The notes under the pieces were generated by a model. That model did no database searches and was not told the DNA's origin. It saw nothing but the letters and a program-made list of their open reading frames with translations. Source: Desulfobacula sp. (GTDB taxonomy: Bacteria > Desulfobacterota > Desulfobacteria > Desulfobacterales > Desulfobacteraceae). Taken from it: 64,000 nt of DNA. Positions 53,509-64,000 of this stretch are shown here, in pieces (the first letter of the stretch is position 1; every line of letters starts with the position of its first letter). The DNA is taken from assembly GCF_030145145.1 (NCBI RefSeq), contig NZ_JAQYWD010000014.1, forward strand, positions 61,266-125,265, written 5' to 3'. The translations under genes and the position numbers were made by a program.

Positions 53509-54104
53509 TGAAAGAAATTAGACGAAACAAACGACTGCTGAAAGTTTCGCTTGTTGTTGGGACGCTCGTATGTGCCGTATGCGGATTTGCCTGGGCCTCA
53601 TCCGATGGGGGACATGGCGCAGTACACAATTCGTGGCTTGCCATCGATACATGGAAAGTATTGAATTTCGGTATTCTTGCTGTTGTTGGGTTTTTCCTGG
53701 CAAAAAAACCGGTTTCTGAATTTTTCGCATCCCGGTCAAAAAGCATTGAAGATGAGATTAAAACGCTTGAACTAAAACGAGCCGATGCTGAAAAGAAACT
53801 TGCCGAATATCAAGCCAAGTTTAAAAACCTTGATCAGGAATCTAAACAGATTGTTGAAGATTACATTAAACAGGGTGAAGCGGCTAAAACAAGAATCCTG
53901 GCTGAAGCTGAAGCCCAGGCAGAAAAACTTGAGGATAATGCAAAACGCAATATCGAACAGGAATTCAAGTCTGCAAAAGCCAAACTCCAGCAGGAAATTG
54001 TTGCAAAAGCTATGGAAAAAGCTGAAGAAGTCATTAAAGCCTCTATTTCACCCGATGATCAGGATAAACTTGTTGATGAATATTTGAAAAAGGTGGTGGC
54101 ATAA
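53508..54104 (+). CDS. atpF: F-ATP synthase subunit b
   Basis: The 198-residue protein has a signal-like first hydrophobic segment (about 13-30), a second one (about 48-66; KVLNFGILAVVGFFLAKKP), and a long coiled charged helix, so it is a b subunit with an N-terminal extension. The ATG at 53508 overlaps the b' stop and has TAGGGAGGG 7 nt upstream; the GTG at 53502 lies inside that region. It is overlapped by atpH. Confidence 0.9.
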   Translation: MKEIRRNKRLLKVSLVVGTLVCAVCGFAWASSDGGHGAVHNSWLAIDTWKVLNFGILAVVGFFLAKKPVSEFFASRSKSIEDEIKTLELKRADAEKKLAEYQAKFKNLDQESKQIVEDYIKQGEAAKTRILAEAEAQAEKLEDNAKRNIEQEFKSAKAKLQQEIVAKAMEKAEEVIKASISPDDQDKLVDEYLKKVVA

Positions 54105-54655
54105 TGAAAAATTTAGCAGTTTCTAGGCGTTATGCCAAAGCATTGATTCTGATCGGCCAGGAAGACGGCCTGGCAGAACACTACAATGCAGAACTTGACT
54201 CTGTTGTCGGGCTTTTTGATGAACAGGAAGGCTTTGAGACAGCATTGACAAATCCTTTGTACAACAAAAACGACAGAAAAAAGGTTCTGGAGACAGTCTT
54301 GGCTGCAACTGACCTGTCAGCCATTATGAAATCTTTTCTGGTTCTTTTGTTTGATAAAAAGAGAATCGGTTTTTTAAGAGAAATTGCTTCCTACTATAAA
54401 GATCTGGCAGATGAGCTTAACGGTGTTGTCAAAGCCAGCATCGTTTCAGCAACTGAGTTGTCATCAGACGCAGTTGGCAAGATTAAAGAAGCCTTGTCAA
54501 AAAAGACCGGAAAGATAATTGTTCTGAATGTTGAGCAGGATCCAAGTCTCATTGGTGGCGTGGTTACAAAAATCGGTGATCTTGTTCTGGATGGCAGCGT
54601 AAAAACTCAGCTGATCAATATGAGAGAAACATTAAAAAAAGGTGAGAGTGTCTAA
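54104..54655 (+). CDS. atpH: F-ATP synthase subunit delta
   Basis: The 183-residue protein starts with the family block [14 protein letters not shown] and ends with [25 protein letters not shown], the highly conserved C-terminal motif. It joins the F1 head to the b stalk. Its ATG overlaps the atpF stop by one base, and its stop is one base before the end of the atpA start codon region (54655), so translation is coupled. Confidence 0.94.
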   Translation: MKNLAVSRRYAKALILIGQEDGLAEHYNAELDSVVGLFDEQEGFETALTNPLYNKNDRKKVLETVLAATDLSAIMKSFLVLLFDKKRIGFLREIASYYKDLADELNGVVKASIVSATELSSDAVGKIKEALSKKTGKIIVLNVEQDPSLIGGVVTKIGDLVLDGSVKTQLINMRETLKKGESV

Positions 54656-56169
54656 TGGAAATTAAAGCAGAAGAAATAAGCCAAATAATAAAAGACCAGA
54701 TCAAAGGATTTGATGCAGAGGTCGATCTGAGTGAAACAGGCGTCGTTCTTTCGGCGGGTGATGGAATCGCCCGCGTATATGGCCTGGAAAAAGTAAAAGC
54801 CATGGAATTGGTTGAGTTCCCTGGCGGAATCCTGGGTCTTGCATTGAACCTTGAATCTGATAACGTTGGTGTTGCCATCCTGGGCGACGACAAAAAAATC
54901 AAGGAAGGGGATACGGTTAAACGGACAGACCGTATTGCTTCCGTTCCTGTGGGTGAAGCACTCCTGGGACGTGTTGTGACCACAACCGGAGAACCGGTTG
55001 ACGGTAAAGGCCCGATCAACTCTGATATCTATATGAATATGGAACTGGTTGCTCCGGGTGTTATCGCCAGAATGTCTGTTCACGAGCCCTGCTACACCGG
55101 TGCAAAAGCAGTTGACGGCATGACACCTGTTGGACGTGGTCAGCGTGAGCTCATCATTGGTGATCGCCAGATTGGTAAAACAGCTGTTGCGGTTGATGCT
55201 ATTCTTGCTCAAAAAGAAACTGACATGAAATGTATCTATGTGGCCTGTGGTCAGAAAAAATCCACCGTTGCCCAGGTTGTTGCAGCCCTTGAAGAGCATG
55301 GGGCCATGGAATACACAACGGTTGTAATTGCATCTGCTTCTGAATCCGCAGCCATGCAGTATCTGGCACCCTATGCCGGATGTGCCATGGGCGAATATTT
55401 CAGGGATAAAGGCGAGCATGCCCTGATCATTTATGATGACCTTTCAAAACAGGCAGCGGCTTATCGTCAGGTATCTTTGCTGCTCAGACGTCCGCCGGGA
55501 CGCGAGGCTTTCCCTGGTGATATTTTTTATAACCATTCCCGTCTGCTTGAACGATCTGCAAAATTAAGCATTGCAGAAGGTGCAGGGTCTCTGACAGCAC
55601 TTCCGATTATTGAAACCCAGGAAGGGGATGTGTCAGCATTTATTCCGACCAATGTTATCTCCATTACGGACGGTCAGATCTTTTTGGATAAAGACCTTTT
55701 CTTTGCCGGTATCCGTCCTGCCATTGACGTTGGATTATCCGTGTCCCGGGTTGGGGGTGCTGCCCAGGTAAAGGCCATGAAACAGGTGGCCGGTACCCTT
55801 CGTCTGGATCTTGCCCAGTTCCGCGAGTTGGAAGCATTTGCCGCATTTGGTTCAGATCTGGATGCTGCCACTCGAAAACAGCTGACCCGGGGTGAACGTC
55901 TGGTGGAACTATTGAAACAACCCCAGTTTAAGCCGCTGCCCATGGAAAAAATGGTCACCGCACTATATGCCGGAACCAAAGGCTATATTGATAAATATCC
56001 ACGCGAATCTGTTGCAAAATATGAAGAAGGCCTTTATCCGTTTGTTGAAAATCGGTTTCCTGAAATTTTCTCTGGTTTAAAAGAAAAACAAGAGATTACT
56101 GCAGAGATCGAAGGCAAACTGAAACAATGCCTGGAAGCCTATGATGACGAATTCAAGGATGCTGTATAA
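54655..56169 (+). CDS. atpA: F-ATP synthase subunit alpha
   Basis: The 504-residue protein is of the normal length with the P-loop [11 protein letters not shown] and the Q-S-A-K-type ILAQKETD segment that follows; [13 protein letters not shown] is the conserved late alpha motif. It is the non-catalytic nucleotide-binding F1 subunit. Its start overlaps the atpH stop. Confidence 0.97.
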   Translation: MEIKAEEISQIIKDQIKGFDAEVDLSETGVVLSAGDGIARVYGLEKVKAMELVEFPGGILGLALNLESDNVGVAILGDDKKIKEGDTVKRTDRIASVPVGEALLGRVVTTTGEPVDGKGPINSDIYMNMELVAPGVIARMSVHEPCYTGAKAVDGMTPVGRGQRELIIGDRQIGKTAVAVDAILAQKETDMKCIYVACGQKKSTVAQVVAALEEHGAMEYTTVVIASASESAAMQYLAPYAGCAMGEYFRDKGEHALIIYDDLSKQAAAYRQVSLLLRRPPGREAFPGDIFYNHSRLLERSAKLSIAEGAGSLTALPIIETQEGDVSAFIPTNVISITDGQIFLDKDLFFAGIRPAIDVGLSVSRVGGAAQVKAMKQVAGTLRLDLAQFRELEAFAAFGSDLDAATRKQLTRGERLVELLKQPQFKPLPMEKMVTALYAGTKGYIDKYPRESVAKYEEGLYPFVENRFPEIFSGLKEKQEITAEIEGKLKQCLEAYDDEFKDAV

Positions 56170-56227
56170 TAACGGTGGAATTTATTGTGACATTATTCAC
56201 TAACAATAGGCTTGAAAGGTAAATCAT

Positions 56228-57121
56228 ATGGCAACTTTAAAAGAAGTACAATCAAAGATAGTCGGCGTAAAAAAGACTAGACAGATTACCTCTGCCATGA
56301 AAATGGTTGCCACTTCAAGATTACGCGGTGCTCAAAACAACATGGAGGCATTTAAACCCTATGCCGGCAAATTTGCCGAAGTTTTGGGAAGTATCGCTGG
56401 TAAATCCGGTGAGGATGCAAGTCCTTTGCTTGTTCCCCGTGATGAAGTAAAAAAAGTGGCCCTCATCCTCTGTACATCTGACAGAGGACTTTGTGGTGGT
56501 TTTAATACAAATTTAATTACAAAAGCTGACAAGTTTATTCAATCAGAGCTTGATGGCAAAGATGTTTCCCTAATCTGTTTTGGTAAAAGAGGACGAGATT
56601 GGGCCAGGAAGCAGCCCCAATCCATTGAAGATGAATTCATCGGTGTTGTGGGGGGGAATGTTGAATTCTCTGTGGCATCCTCTTCAGGACAGAAATTGAT
56701 AGACAGTTTCCTTTCCGGAGCTGTTGATGAAGTATACCTGGTTTATTCTGAGTTCATTAACATGGCAAGACATACGCCAACAATAAAACAGATTCTTCCT
56801 ATTCCTTCCCTGGAAGAAGTGGCACAAGAAAAAGAAGCGGAAAAAGATGCAGAGTTTTTACCGGAACATATCTGCGAACCTTCTTCTGATGCCTTGCTTG
56901 GCGAGATGTTGCCAAAGAATATTTTTATTCAAATATTTGATGCACTGCTCCAGACGTCAACCAGTGAGCATGCCGCGCGAATGAGTTCCATGGAAAATGC
57001 GACCAAGGCATGTGATGATATGGTTGGAGAACTTCAAACCATATTCAACAAAACAAGACAGGCTGGTATTACGGCAGACTTAATGGATATTGTCGGTGGT
57101 GCAGAAGCCCTTAAGGGATAA
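56228..57121 (+). CDS. atpG: F-ATP synthase subunit gamma
   Basis: The 297-residue protein has the N-terminal block KTRQITSAMKMVATSRLR and CTSDRGLCGGFNTNL, and the C-terminal SSMENATKACDDMVG helix. This is the rotor shaft. It is 58 nt after atpA with an AAGG-type site. Length is normal. Confidence 0.95.
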   Translation: MATLKEVQSKIVGVKKTRQITSAMKMVATSRLRGAQNNMEAFKPYAGKFAEVLGSIAGKSGEDASPLLVPRDEVKKVALILCTSDRGLCGGFNTNLITKADKFIQSELDGKDVSLICFGKRGRDWARKQPQSIEDEFIGVVGGNVEFSVASSSGQKLIDSFLSGAVDEVYLVYSEFINMARHTPTIKQILPIPSLEEVAQEKEAEKDAEFLPEHICEPSSDALLGEMLPKNIFIQIFDALLQTSTSEHAARMSSMENATKACDDMVGELQTIFNKTRQAGITADLMDIVGGAEALKG

Positions 57122-57157
57122 ATTTAAGATATACTTAATATTAAAACAGCTTTATAG

Positions 57158-58573
<1,416 letters not shown>

Positions 58574-58591
58574 GCCTCCGGAGGGGATATC

Positions 58592-58999
58592 ATGACTGAG
58601 AAATTATTTCTTGAAGTCGTTACGCCGCAGAAAGCAATTGTCAGTGAAGAAGCTGAAATTGTAGTTGCTCCGGGTTCCGAAGGTGAATTTGGCGCCCTCA
58701 AAGGGCACACCACATTCCTTACTTCTTTGAAGATTGGAACACTTCGATATAAAGACGTCAATGGGAAGGAAAGATATCTTTTCATTAATGGCGGGTTTGC
58801 TGAAGTTTTGCCGGACAAGGTGACCATTCTGGCGGAGTCTGCTGAGCGTAGAAAAGATATTGATGTTGAAAGAGCAACAAAAGCAAAAGAGCGGGCTGAG
58901 CGGCGACTTGCAGCAAAGACTGCTGATACTGATCTCTTGCGGGCTGAAGTGGCTTTACGACGGGCATTGCACCGACTGAACGTTAAACAGGCAAAATAA
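58592..58999 (+). CDS. atpC: F-ATP synthase subunit epsilon
   Basis: The 135-residue protein has the beta-sandwich domain with VAPGSEGEFGALKGHTTFL and the two C-terminal helices (ERATKAKERAERRLA). It is part of the rotor and can inhibit hydrolysis. The gene ends the operon and is followed by a strong terminator (59061-59096). Confidence 0.94.
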   Translation: MTEKLFLEVVTPQKAIVSEEAEIVVAPGSEGEFGALKGHTTFLTSLKIGTLRYKDVNGKERYLFINGGFAEVLPDKVTILAESAERRKDIDVERATKAKERAERRLAAKTADTDLLRAEVALRRALHRLNVKQAK

Positions 59000-59060
59000 G
59001 GTGAGTTGAACTCAAGCATCGCAACATGATTTGAAAAACAGATGAACGAATAAGAAATGA

Positions 59061-59096
59061 GGGTGCTCCGAAAATTTTGGAGCACCCTTTTTTTTT
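59061..59096 (+). terminator. Rho-independent terminator of the ATP synthase operon
   Basis: A 9-bp perfect GC-rich stem (gggtgctcc at 59061-59069, ggagcaccc at 59079-59087) is followed by nine T residues. It lies 62 nt after the atpC stop. Confidence 0.93.
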
Positions 59097-59148
59097 GAAT
59101 TGGTTGGTCGATTTTGTCAAAAACATTAGAAGTTAGGACGGGTGGTTT

Positions 59149-59898
59149 ATGGGTTATAAGGATGTTGGGATCGTAATCCTTGCTGCGGGCAAGGGAACCA
59201 GAATGAAGTCTGATATGGCCAAGGTGCTTCATAAAGTTGCTGGAAAAAGCATGATTGTTCATGTGATTGAGTGTGCCAGAAAAATTGCCCGGGATAATAT
59301 CCATGTCGTTGTGGGGTATCAGGCTGAACAGGTGAAAAACGAAATCAATAGATGGTTTAAGGTGAAATTCGCTTTACAACCCAGGCTTTTGGGGACAGGT
59401 GATGCTGTAAAATCAGCGCTTCCAGGAATGATGCCCCACATTAAAGATGTTCTGGTATTATGTGGAGATGTACCATTGATTCAAGAGAAGACATTGCGGA
59501 AACTGATAGATGGGCATAAAAAAAGTCAAGCCAAGCTCACCGTTCTGGCCACGGATGTTGAAGATCCCAGTGGTTATGGACGGATTGTTCTTGGTAAAAA
59601 CAATCATCTGCTGTGTATTAAAGAAGAAGCAGATGCCAGTGCGGCTGAAAAGAAAATCAACCGGGTGAATACCGGAATTTATTGTTTTGATAAAGCGCTT
59701 CTCATGTCCATTATTGATGACATCAAACCGGATAACCGGCAGGCAGAATACTATTTAACAGATGGTGTTGAAATTGCACAAAAAAAGGGGGAGTCCATCC
59801 TGGTTTTAACCATGGATGATCCAAGAGAAGTCGTCGGTGTAAACACGCTTGAAGGCCTTGTCAAAGCCGAGTCTTTTATTCAACAGCTTGGAAAATGA
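59149..59898 (+). CDS. GlmU-like nucleotidyltransferase, pyrophosphorylase domain only
   Basis: The 249-residue protein starts VILAAGKGTRMKSDMAKVLH, the glucosamine-1-phosphate uridylyltransferase signature, and has LCGDVPLI and NTGIYCF blocks. Usual bifunctional GlmU proteins are about 450 residues and have a C-terminal left-handed beta-helix acetyltransferase. That half is missing here: translation stops normally near where it would begin. Acetylation would need another enzyme. The most likely product is UDP-GlcNAc or a related sugar nucleotide, but other NDP-sugars are possible. Confidence 0.82.
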   Translation: MGYKDVGIVILAAGKGTRMKSDMAKVLHKVAGKSMIVHVIECARKIARDNIHVVVGYQAEQVKNEINRWFKVKFALQPRLLGTGDAVKSALPGMMPHIKDVLVLCGDVPLIQEKTLRKLIDGHKKSQAKLTVLATDVEDPSGYGRIVLGKNNHLLCIKEEADASAAEKKINRVNTGIYCFDKALLMSIIDDIKPDNRQAEYYLTDGVEIAQKKGESILVLTMDDPREVVGVNTLEGLVKAESFIQQLGK

Positions 59899-59959
59899 AT
59901 TGCCTTGACTTTATGAAATATTTTGAATTATACTGAACATCAATAATCTTTGTGAGACT

Positions 59960-60229
59960 ATGAAATTGGGTAATGATGAAATAAAAAACAAGTTTGATGA
60001 TATTGATGGAAAAATCGATTTTTTGATAGAGCTCTGTAACACGCTTCATTTGAAAAACAAAGAGTTAATCATAAAAATAAAGGGTCTTGAAGACGAAATT
60101 GCCGAAAAAAATCAGACTGAAGAAAAATTTTCAGAACAAGAAGCGTTGATTCAATCTAAAATTGATGGGCTGCTGACAAAGCTGAACAGTTTTTCCGGTA
60201 CTTCAGACGAGTATTCATCAAACCGATGA
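59960..60229 (+). CDS. Small coiled-coil protein, possibly ZapB-like
   Basis: The 89-residue protein is charged and predicted to be largely coiled coil (about 10-60; KNKELIIKIKGLEDEIAEKN), with no cysteine-rich or enzymatic motif. Its place directly upstream of zapA and the coiled-coil character suggest a ZapB-like division protein, but the sequence alone cannot prove it. The ATG has no strong ribosome site. Confidence 0.6.
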   Translation: MKLGNDEIKNKFDDIDGKIDFLIELCNTLHLKNKELIIKIKGLEDEIAEKNQTEEKFSEQEALIQSKIDGLLTKLNSFSGTSDEYSSNR

Positions 60230-60257
60230 CCGAAATTTTTTCGGAAAAGGGATTTCT

Positions 60258-60551
60258 TTGGATGAAATTGTTGTAATCGATCTTTTTGGAGAGGAGTTTC
60301 GGTTTAAACCTGATAATAAGGTTAAACATCCGGAACAAGTTGCACAACACTTAAAAAAATACATAAAAGAAGCTGAAAGTTTGTTTCAAAACAAACCATC
60401 AGGAAAAAATAAAATTGCGATATTGTTGTTGGCTGCCATGAATTTGTCAAAGGATTTTCATGAACTTAAAGTGCAACACTTAGAACTTGAAAAAGAGATA
60501 GAGAATAAGGTTTCATTGTTAATAGAAAAAATTGATAAAGGAATTGAATAG
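60258..60551 (+). CDS. zapA: Cell division protein ZapA
   Basis: The 97-residue protein has the ZapA form: a small N-terminal domain (VVIDLFGEEFRFKPD) followed by a long helix (about 50-95) with AILLLAAMNLSKDF. It stabilises FtsZ filaments. The start is TTG at 60258, supported by an AAAAGGG site; no in-frame ATG fits. It is directly followed by 6S RNA, as in many bacteria. Confidence 0.82.
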   Translation: MDEIVVIDLFGEEFRFKPDNKVKHPEQVAQHLKKYIKEAESLFQNKPSGKNKIAILLLAAMNLSKDFHELKVQHLELEKEIENKVSLLIEKIDKGIE

Positions 60552-60578
60552 CGTAAGACGTATTTTTTATGATAACCC

Positions 60579-60767
60579 GTTACCCCTGCAGTGTGCGTGA
60601 TTGTATGACAGTCTTTGTCCTAACGCTTAGTAAAAAGGGATTCCACACTGTTACTGGTGTGCTAAGTTCCTCCTGGTAAGGAAAAGCCTAAAGGTATTAT
60701 TGGACGCCCGCTTTTTGAACCATTGGTTCAAAGTCTTAACAAGCAACACGGCGTTTGTGGGGGTAAC
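60579..60767 (+). ncRNA. ssrS: 6S RNA
   Basis: The ends pair perfectly (GTTACCCC at 60579-60586 with GGGGTAAC at 60760-60767), giving a 189-nt RNA, close to the usual 6S length. The 3' half contains the hairpin TTTGAACCA-tt-GGTTCAAA followed by TCTTAACA, which resembles the TTGAACCAAGGGTTCAAGG-GTTACA region of Escherichia coli 6S. It lies directly downstream of zapA, the usual place. 6S RNA binds sigma70-RNA polymerase and mimics an open promoter. Confidence 0.83.
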
Positions 60768-60921
60768 TGTTATAATGCGGTTTTATTTAATTCTGTCCTC
60801 CCTAAATGCATTGCCTCATTTCATAATTTTATAAAGTCACCCAATTAAAAAAATTAGGTTATAAAATTAAACAGTTACAACATGATGTGTTGATTATACT
60901 ATAATTTAGGAGAACTTTTTA

Positions 60922-62487
60922 ATGGATATTACGGTTGTACTCTCATCAATGATTGTTGTTTTGTTGGGATTGGGAGTCATTGCCTTTTTCTTTCTTAAGA
61001 AAAAGGTGATTCAGCAGAATTTAAATATTGAAGAAGAGCAGACTCGCATCATTGAAGAAACCAAGGCCAAAGCAGCAACATTGTTGAAGGAAGCCCAACT
61101 GGAAGCAAAATCCAGACTTTTGGAAATGAAGAGTGATTTTGATTCAGAAACCGAGGAAACCCGTTCTGAATTGAAAAAAGAAGAACGACGGGTGTCTAGG
61201 AAAAGTGAAAAACTGGATCATCAGGAAGATCTATTGTCCAAAAGGGAACAGTCGGTTCAAAGGAAAGAAATTGAAATCCAGAAAAAATTTGATTCTGCAA
61301 CTAAGAATGAGGCCCATTATAATGAATTATTAGAAGAAACGAAAAAAGAACTTGAAAAAGTGTCCGGGCTTACATTGGATGAAGCAAAAGATCTTTTGTT
61401 GAAGGCAATGGAAGATGAGGCCAGACACGAAGGGGCCAAGCTGATTAAAAAGATTACCAGCGAGGCAAGAGAGAATGCAGATAAAGAAGCCAAAAAGATA
61501 ATTTCCACTTCCATACAGCGGTATGCCGGTGATTATGTTGCCGAACGAACCGTTTCCGTTGTTCATCTTCCAGGGGATGAAATGAAAGGAAGAATTATTG
61601 GACGAGAGGGAAGAAATATCCGGGCACTTGAAGCTGCCACCGGGATAGATCTGATTATAGATGATACACCGGAAGCAGTTATCTTATCCGGGTTTAATCC
61701 GGTTAGACGAGAAGTGGCCAGGCTGGCGCTGGAAAAATTAATTTCTGATGGAAGAATTCATCCCGCACGGATTGAAGATGTCGTCGCCCGGGCAACCGAA
61801 GAAGTGGATAACGCCATTAAAGAGGCTGGGGAACAGGCTGCCTTTGATCTGGGTGCCCATGGAATTGATCCTGAATTGATAAAGGTGCTGGGTAAACTTA
61901 AATTTAGAACCAGTTATGCCCAGAATGTATTGCAGCATTCTATTGAGGTGGCATTTCTGGCTGGTACAATTGCTTCGGAACTGAATCTGGATATCAAACT
62001 GGCCAAACGCATGGGACTGCTGCATGACATCGGAAAAGCCGTCGATCATGAGGTGGATGGTGCCCATGCCATTATTGGTGCAAGACTTGCCAAGAAGTAT
62101 GGGGAGATCGAAAGTGTGGTCCATGCCATTGCAGCCCATCATGAAGATGAGATGCCGGAATCGGTGTATGATTTCATTGTTCAGGCAGCGGACGCATTGT
62201 CTGGTGCCAGACCCGGGGCCAGGAAAGAGAGTTTGGAGAATTATATCAAACGGCTGGAAGATTTAGAAAATATTGCCAATTCGTTTGATGGGGTTGTCAA
62301 CACCTATGCGATTCAGGCAGGTCGTGAAATACGCGTCATAGCGGAGAGTGAAAAAATAACCGATGAAAGTGCTGTGCTGCTTTCCAGGGATATTGCCCGG
62401 CAAATTGAAGAAAATTTAACGTTCCCGGGTCAGGTGAAGGTTGTTGTGATCAGAGAAACAAGAGCAGTGGAATATACTAAAAAATAA
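60922..62487 (+). CDS. rny: Ribonuclease Y
   Basis: The 521-residue protein has an N-terminal membrane anchor (about 6-26), a long coiled coil (about 35-165), a KH domain ([20 protein letters not shown]) and an HD domain with [12 protein letters not shown]. It is an endoribonuclease that starts mRNA decay at the membrane. Length and domain order match the family. It has an AGGAGAA site. The 154-nt gap between 6S RNA and this gene contains AT-rich sequence but no convincing promoter. Confidence 0.95.
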   Translation: MDITVVLSSMIVVLLGLGVIAFFFLKKKVIQQNLNIEEEQTRIIEETKAKAATLLKEAQLEAKSRLLEMKSDFDSETEETRSELKKEERRVSRKSEKLDHQEDLLSKREQSVQRKEIEIQKKFDSATKNEAHYNELLEETKKELEKVSGLTLDEAKDLLLKAMEDEARHEGAKLIKKITSEARENADKEAKKIISTSIQRYAGDYVAERTVSVVHLPGDEMKGRIIGREGRNIRALEAATGIDLIIDDTPEAVILSGFNPVRREVARLALEKLISDGRIHPARIEDVVARATEEVDNAIKEAGEQAAFDLGAHGIDPELIKVLGKLKFRTSYAQNVLQHSIEVAFLAGTIASELNLDIKLAKRMGLLHDIGKAVDHEVDGAHAIIGARLAKKYGEIESVVHAIAAHHEDEMPESVYDFIVQAADALSGARPGARKESLENYIKRLEDLENIANSFDGVVNTYAIQAGREIRVIAESEKITDESAVLLSRDIARQIEENLTFPGQVKVVVIRETRAVEYTKK

Positions 62488-62501
62488 AGGTTTGAAACCG
62501 C

Positions 62502-63788
62502 ATGAGTGTCCTTTCGGTATTAAAAGAACGGGGATTTATTGAAGATCTCACCCATACAGAAGCATTGGAAGACTATTTAACCCATAACCGGGCGACCTGC
62601 TATATCGGATTTGATCCGACGGCATCTAGCCTTCATGTCGGCAGTCTGGTCTGCATTATGGCGTTGGCGCACATGCAGCGACATGGGCACAGACCCATCG
62701 CACTGGTGGGGGGGGGAACCGGTTTGATTGGAGATCCATCCGGGAAGACCGAACTGCGTAAAGTTATTACCCTGGAACAGATTGATGAGAATAAAAAAGG
62801 GATTCGAAATCAATTGTCCCGGTTTCTTGATTTTTCTGATGATAAGGCTCTTCTTCTGGATAATGCACAATGGCTTACAAAACTTGAATATATCCCATTT
62901 TTAAGAGATATAGGCCGGCATTTTTCCGTTAATCGGATGATAAAGGCTGAAAGTTATAAAGCCAGGATGGATTCCGAAGACGGGCTGACGTTTATTGAAT
63001 TTAATTATATGCTGCTTCAGGCCTATGATTTCATGCAGTTGGGGAGTTCATATGATTGTTTTCTGCAAATGGGAGGGTCTGATCAGTGGGGCAATATCGT
63101 CGCTGGCATTGATTTGGTCCGAAGAACATTGGGAAAACAGGCCTATGGCATTACCTTCCCCTTAATCACCACTGCAAGCGGCATAAAAATGGGAAAGACG
63201 CATAAAGGTGCCGTTTGGCTGGATGCCCAAAGATTTTCTCCCTACGAGTATTACCAGTTCTGGGTGAATGCGGATGATGCAGATGTTGAAAGGTTTCTTG
63301 CATTGTTTACCTTTCTGCCCATGGAAGAAATCCATCAGGTAAGTCATCTTGAAGGTGCGGACTTGAATAAAGCCAAGGCAGTCCTTGCCTATGAAGCCAC
63401 GAAGATTTGTCATGGGGAAGATGAGGCTTTAAAGGCATTGCAGGCATCTGTGTCCATGTTTGGGGGGATTGAGATTGCAGCAACGCTATTGCCCGGCAGT
63501 AGCATTCCAAGGGGAACCCATAGTGCGGCTGGCGAGGAGTCCGTTCCGTCAACATCTTACAATAAGAATGATATTGTAGGGAAGCGCTTGATCATTGATC
63601 TGTTCATGGAAACAAACCTGTGCAAATCCAAATCTGATGCCAGAAGACTCGTTCAGCAGGGTGGGGCATATGTGAATGATAACCGGGTGGCTGGCGTTGA
63701 TCAAATGGTCCTGGAATCGGATGCCAAAGCCGATGAAATCCTGTTGCGCGCCGGTAAGAAAAAGTATCATAAAATTATTTTAGATTAA
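62502..63788 (+). CDS. tyrS: Tyrosyl-tRNA synthetase
   Basis: The 428-residue class I synthetase has the HVGS motif in SSLHVGSLV (HIGH-like), QMGGSDQWGNI and the KMGKT motif (KMSKS-like) in GIKMGKTHKG. A C-terminal S4 RNA-binding domain (about 360-428; DARRLVQQGGAYVN) is present. It attaches tyrosine to tRNA-Tyr. It is 14 nt after rny and ends just before the rRNA promoter. Confidence 0.96.
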   Translation: MSVLSVLKERGFIEDLTHTEALEDYLTHNRATCYIGFDPTASSLHVGSLVCIMALAHMQRHGHRPIALVGGGTGLIGDPSGKTELRKVITLEQIDENKKGIRNQLSRFLDFSDDKALLLDNAQWLTKLEYIPFLRDIGRHFSVNRMIKAESYKARMDSEDGLTFIEFNYMLLQAYDFMQLGSSYDCFLQMGGSDQWGNIVAGIDLVRRTLGKQAYGITFPLITTASGIKMGKTHKGAVWLDAQRFSPYEYYQFWVNADDADVERFLALFTFLPMEEIHQVSHLEGADLNKAKAVLAYEATKICHGEDEALKALQASVSMFGGIEIAATLLPGSSIPRGTHSAAGEESVPSTSYNKNDIVGKRLIIDLFMETNLCKSKSDARRLVQQGGAYVNDNRVAGVDQMVLESDAKADEILLRAGKKKYHKIILD

Positions 63789-63801
63789 TCAAAAAAATTA
63801 A

Positions 63802-63830
63802 TTGACAAAAGGCCGGGCCGCATGTATATT
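63802..63830 (+). promoter_or_regulatory. Sigma70 promoter of the rRNA operon
   Basis: TTGACA (63802-63807) and TATATT (63825-63830) have exactly 17 nt between them. The 5'-flank is AT-rich, like an UP element. The position 130 nt upstream of 16S rRNA fits an rrn promoter. Confidence 0.85.
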
Positions 63831-63877
63831 GTCCTGGTTTTGTCGGTCACATAAACAGTGGCTGAAGCGTAAAACGG

Positions 63878-63894
63878 TTTGATCTTTGAAAATT
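63878..63894 (+). promoter_or_regulatory. rRNA leader motif resembling boxA
   Basis: TTTGATCTTTGAAAATT matches the GATCTTTGAAAA element often seen in rRNA leaders and is probably an antitermination (boxA-like) or processing signal. It is placed between the promoter and 16S. Confidence 0.5.
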
Positions 63895-63960
63895 GGTCAG
63901 TGAGAAATTTTAGAGCGGGTCTAAAACAAGACTTTAAAGAGTTTAGAGAAAAAGGATTAT

Positions 63961-64000
63961 AACTGGAGAGTTTGATCCTGGCTCAGAATGAACGCTGGCG
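63961..64000 (+). rRNA. rrs: 16S rRNA, 5' end (partial)
   Basis: The sequence AGAGTTTGATCCTGGCTCAG begins at 63967 and continues AATGAACGCTGGCG, the universal 5' end of bacterial 16S rRNA. The mature 5' end is placed at about 63961 by comparison with E. coli; the gene runs out of the window. Confidence 0.97.

Noticed and set aside
60895..60905. TATACT/TATAAT just upstream of rny as its promoter
   Set aside because: No -35 element at the right distance, and the start would fall almost on the ribosome site.

Overview
The window looks like a chromosomal segment of a sulfate-reducing member of the Desulfobacterota, most likely near Desulfobacteraceae. This is inferred from gene content: stand-alone CBS, USP and REC proteins, sigma54 activators, an Ehr-type respiratory complex, a SulP permease, an ATP synthase operon with paired b'/b subunits, and the order zapA-6S RNA-rny-tyrS-rrn. 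Only the first ~40 nt of 16S rRNA are present, so the genus cannot be fixed. No phage, transposase or CRISPR array was seen.

Region 1 (1-6406): a CBS protein cut by the window edge, then a unit behind a consensus -24/-12 promoter. It holds a CBS-ACT protein, two near-duplicate universal stress proteins flanking a stand-alone glycogen-binding domain, a two-domain USP, and an ADP-forming acyl-CoA synthetase fused to a GNAT acetyltransferase.

Region 2 (6604-24283): a dense signalling island. The plus half has a dCache histidine kinase, two lone receivers, a DASS/SLC13 carrier, a receiver-kinase hybrid, a lone receiver, a second membrane kinase and an NtrC-type activator. The minus half runs toward it. 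One operon holds a kinase-BON-receiver fusion, a receiver, a second DASS carrier and a CBS protein, behind a consensus sigma54 promoter with 10-bp phased upstream repeats. A second operon holds a NifX-like protein, a dCache kinase, a receiver and a degenerate kinase. A PAS-AAA-Fis sigma54 activator with an altered Walker B follows.

Region 3 (24632-29732): ion and anion transport. A NhaD-type Na+/H+ antiporter carries a PAS domain inside the transporter, a second cytidylate-kinase-like/BON protein lacks a receiver, and a SulP-STAS permease has an extra ~140-residue insert.

Region 4 (30206-42683): a six-gene complex I-like/group 4 hydrogenase-like operon whose large subunit lacks the NiFe cysteines (Ehr-type), a beta-helix protein, an HTH-EIIA fusion, a ClC-CBS protein and a USP-like protein.

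Region 5 (42744-64000): housekeeping. It contains a U32 peptidase, a cupin, an LD-carboxypeptidase with a disrupted start, a beta-lactamase-fold hydrolase, mreBCD-mrdA-rodA, the F-ATPase operon (no a or c subunit here), a GlmU-like nucleotidyltransferase, a coiled-coil protein, zapA, 6S RNA, rny, tyrS and the promoter, leader and 5' end of an rRNA operon.

Taken together, regions 1-3 read as a sigma54-linked regulatory network coupling nucleotide sensing (CBS, USP, kinase-like domains), phosphorelay and redox or ligand sensing (PAS, dCache, NifX) to carboxylate, sulfate and sodium transport. The links between modules are inferred from gene order and shared promoter type.
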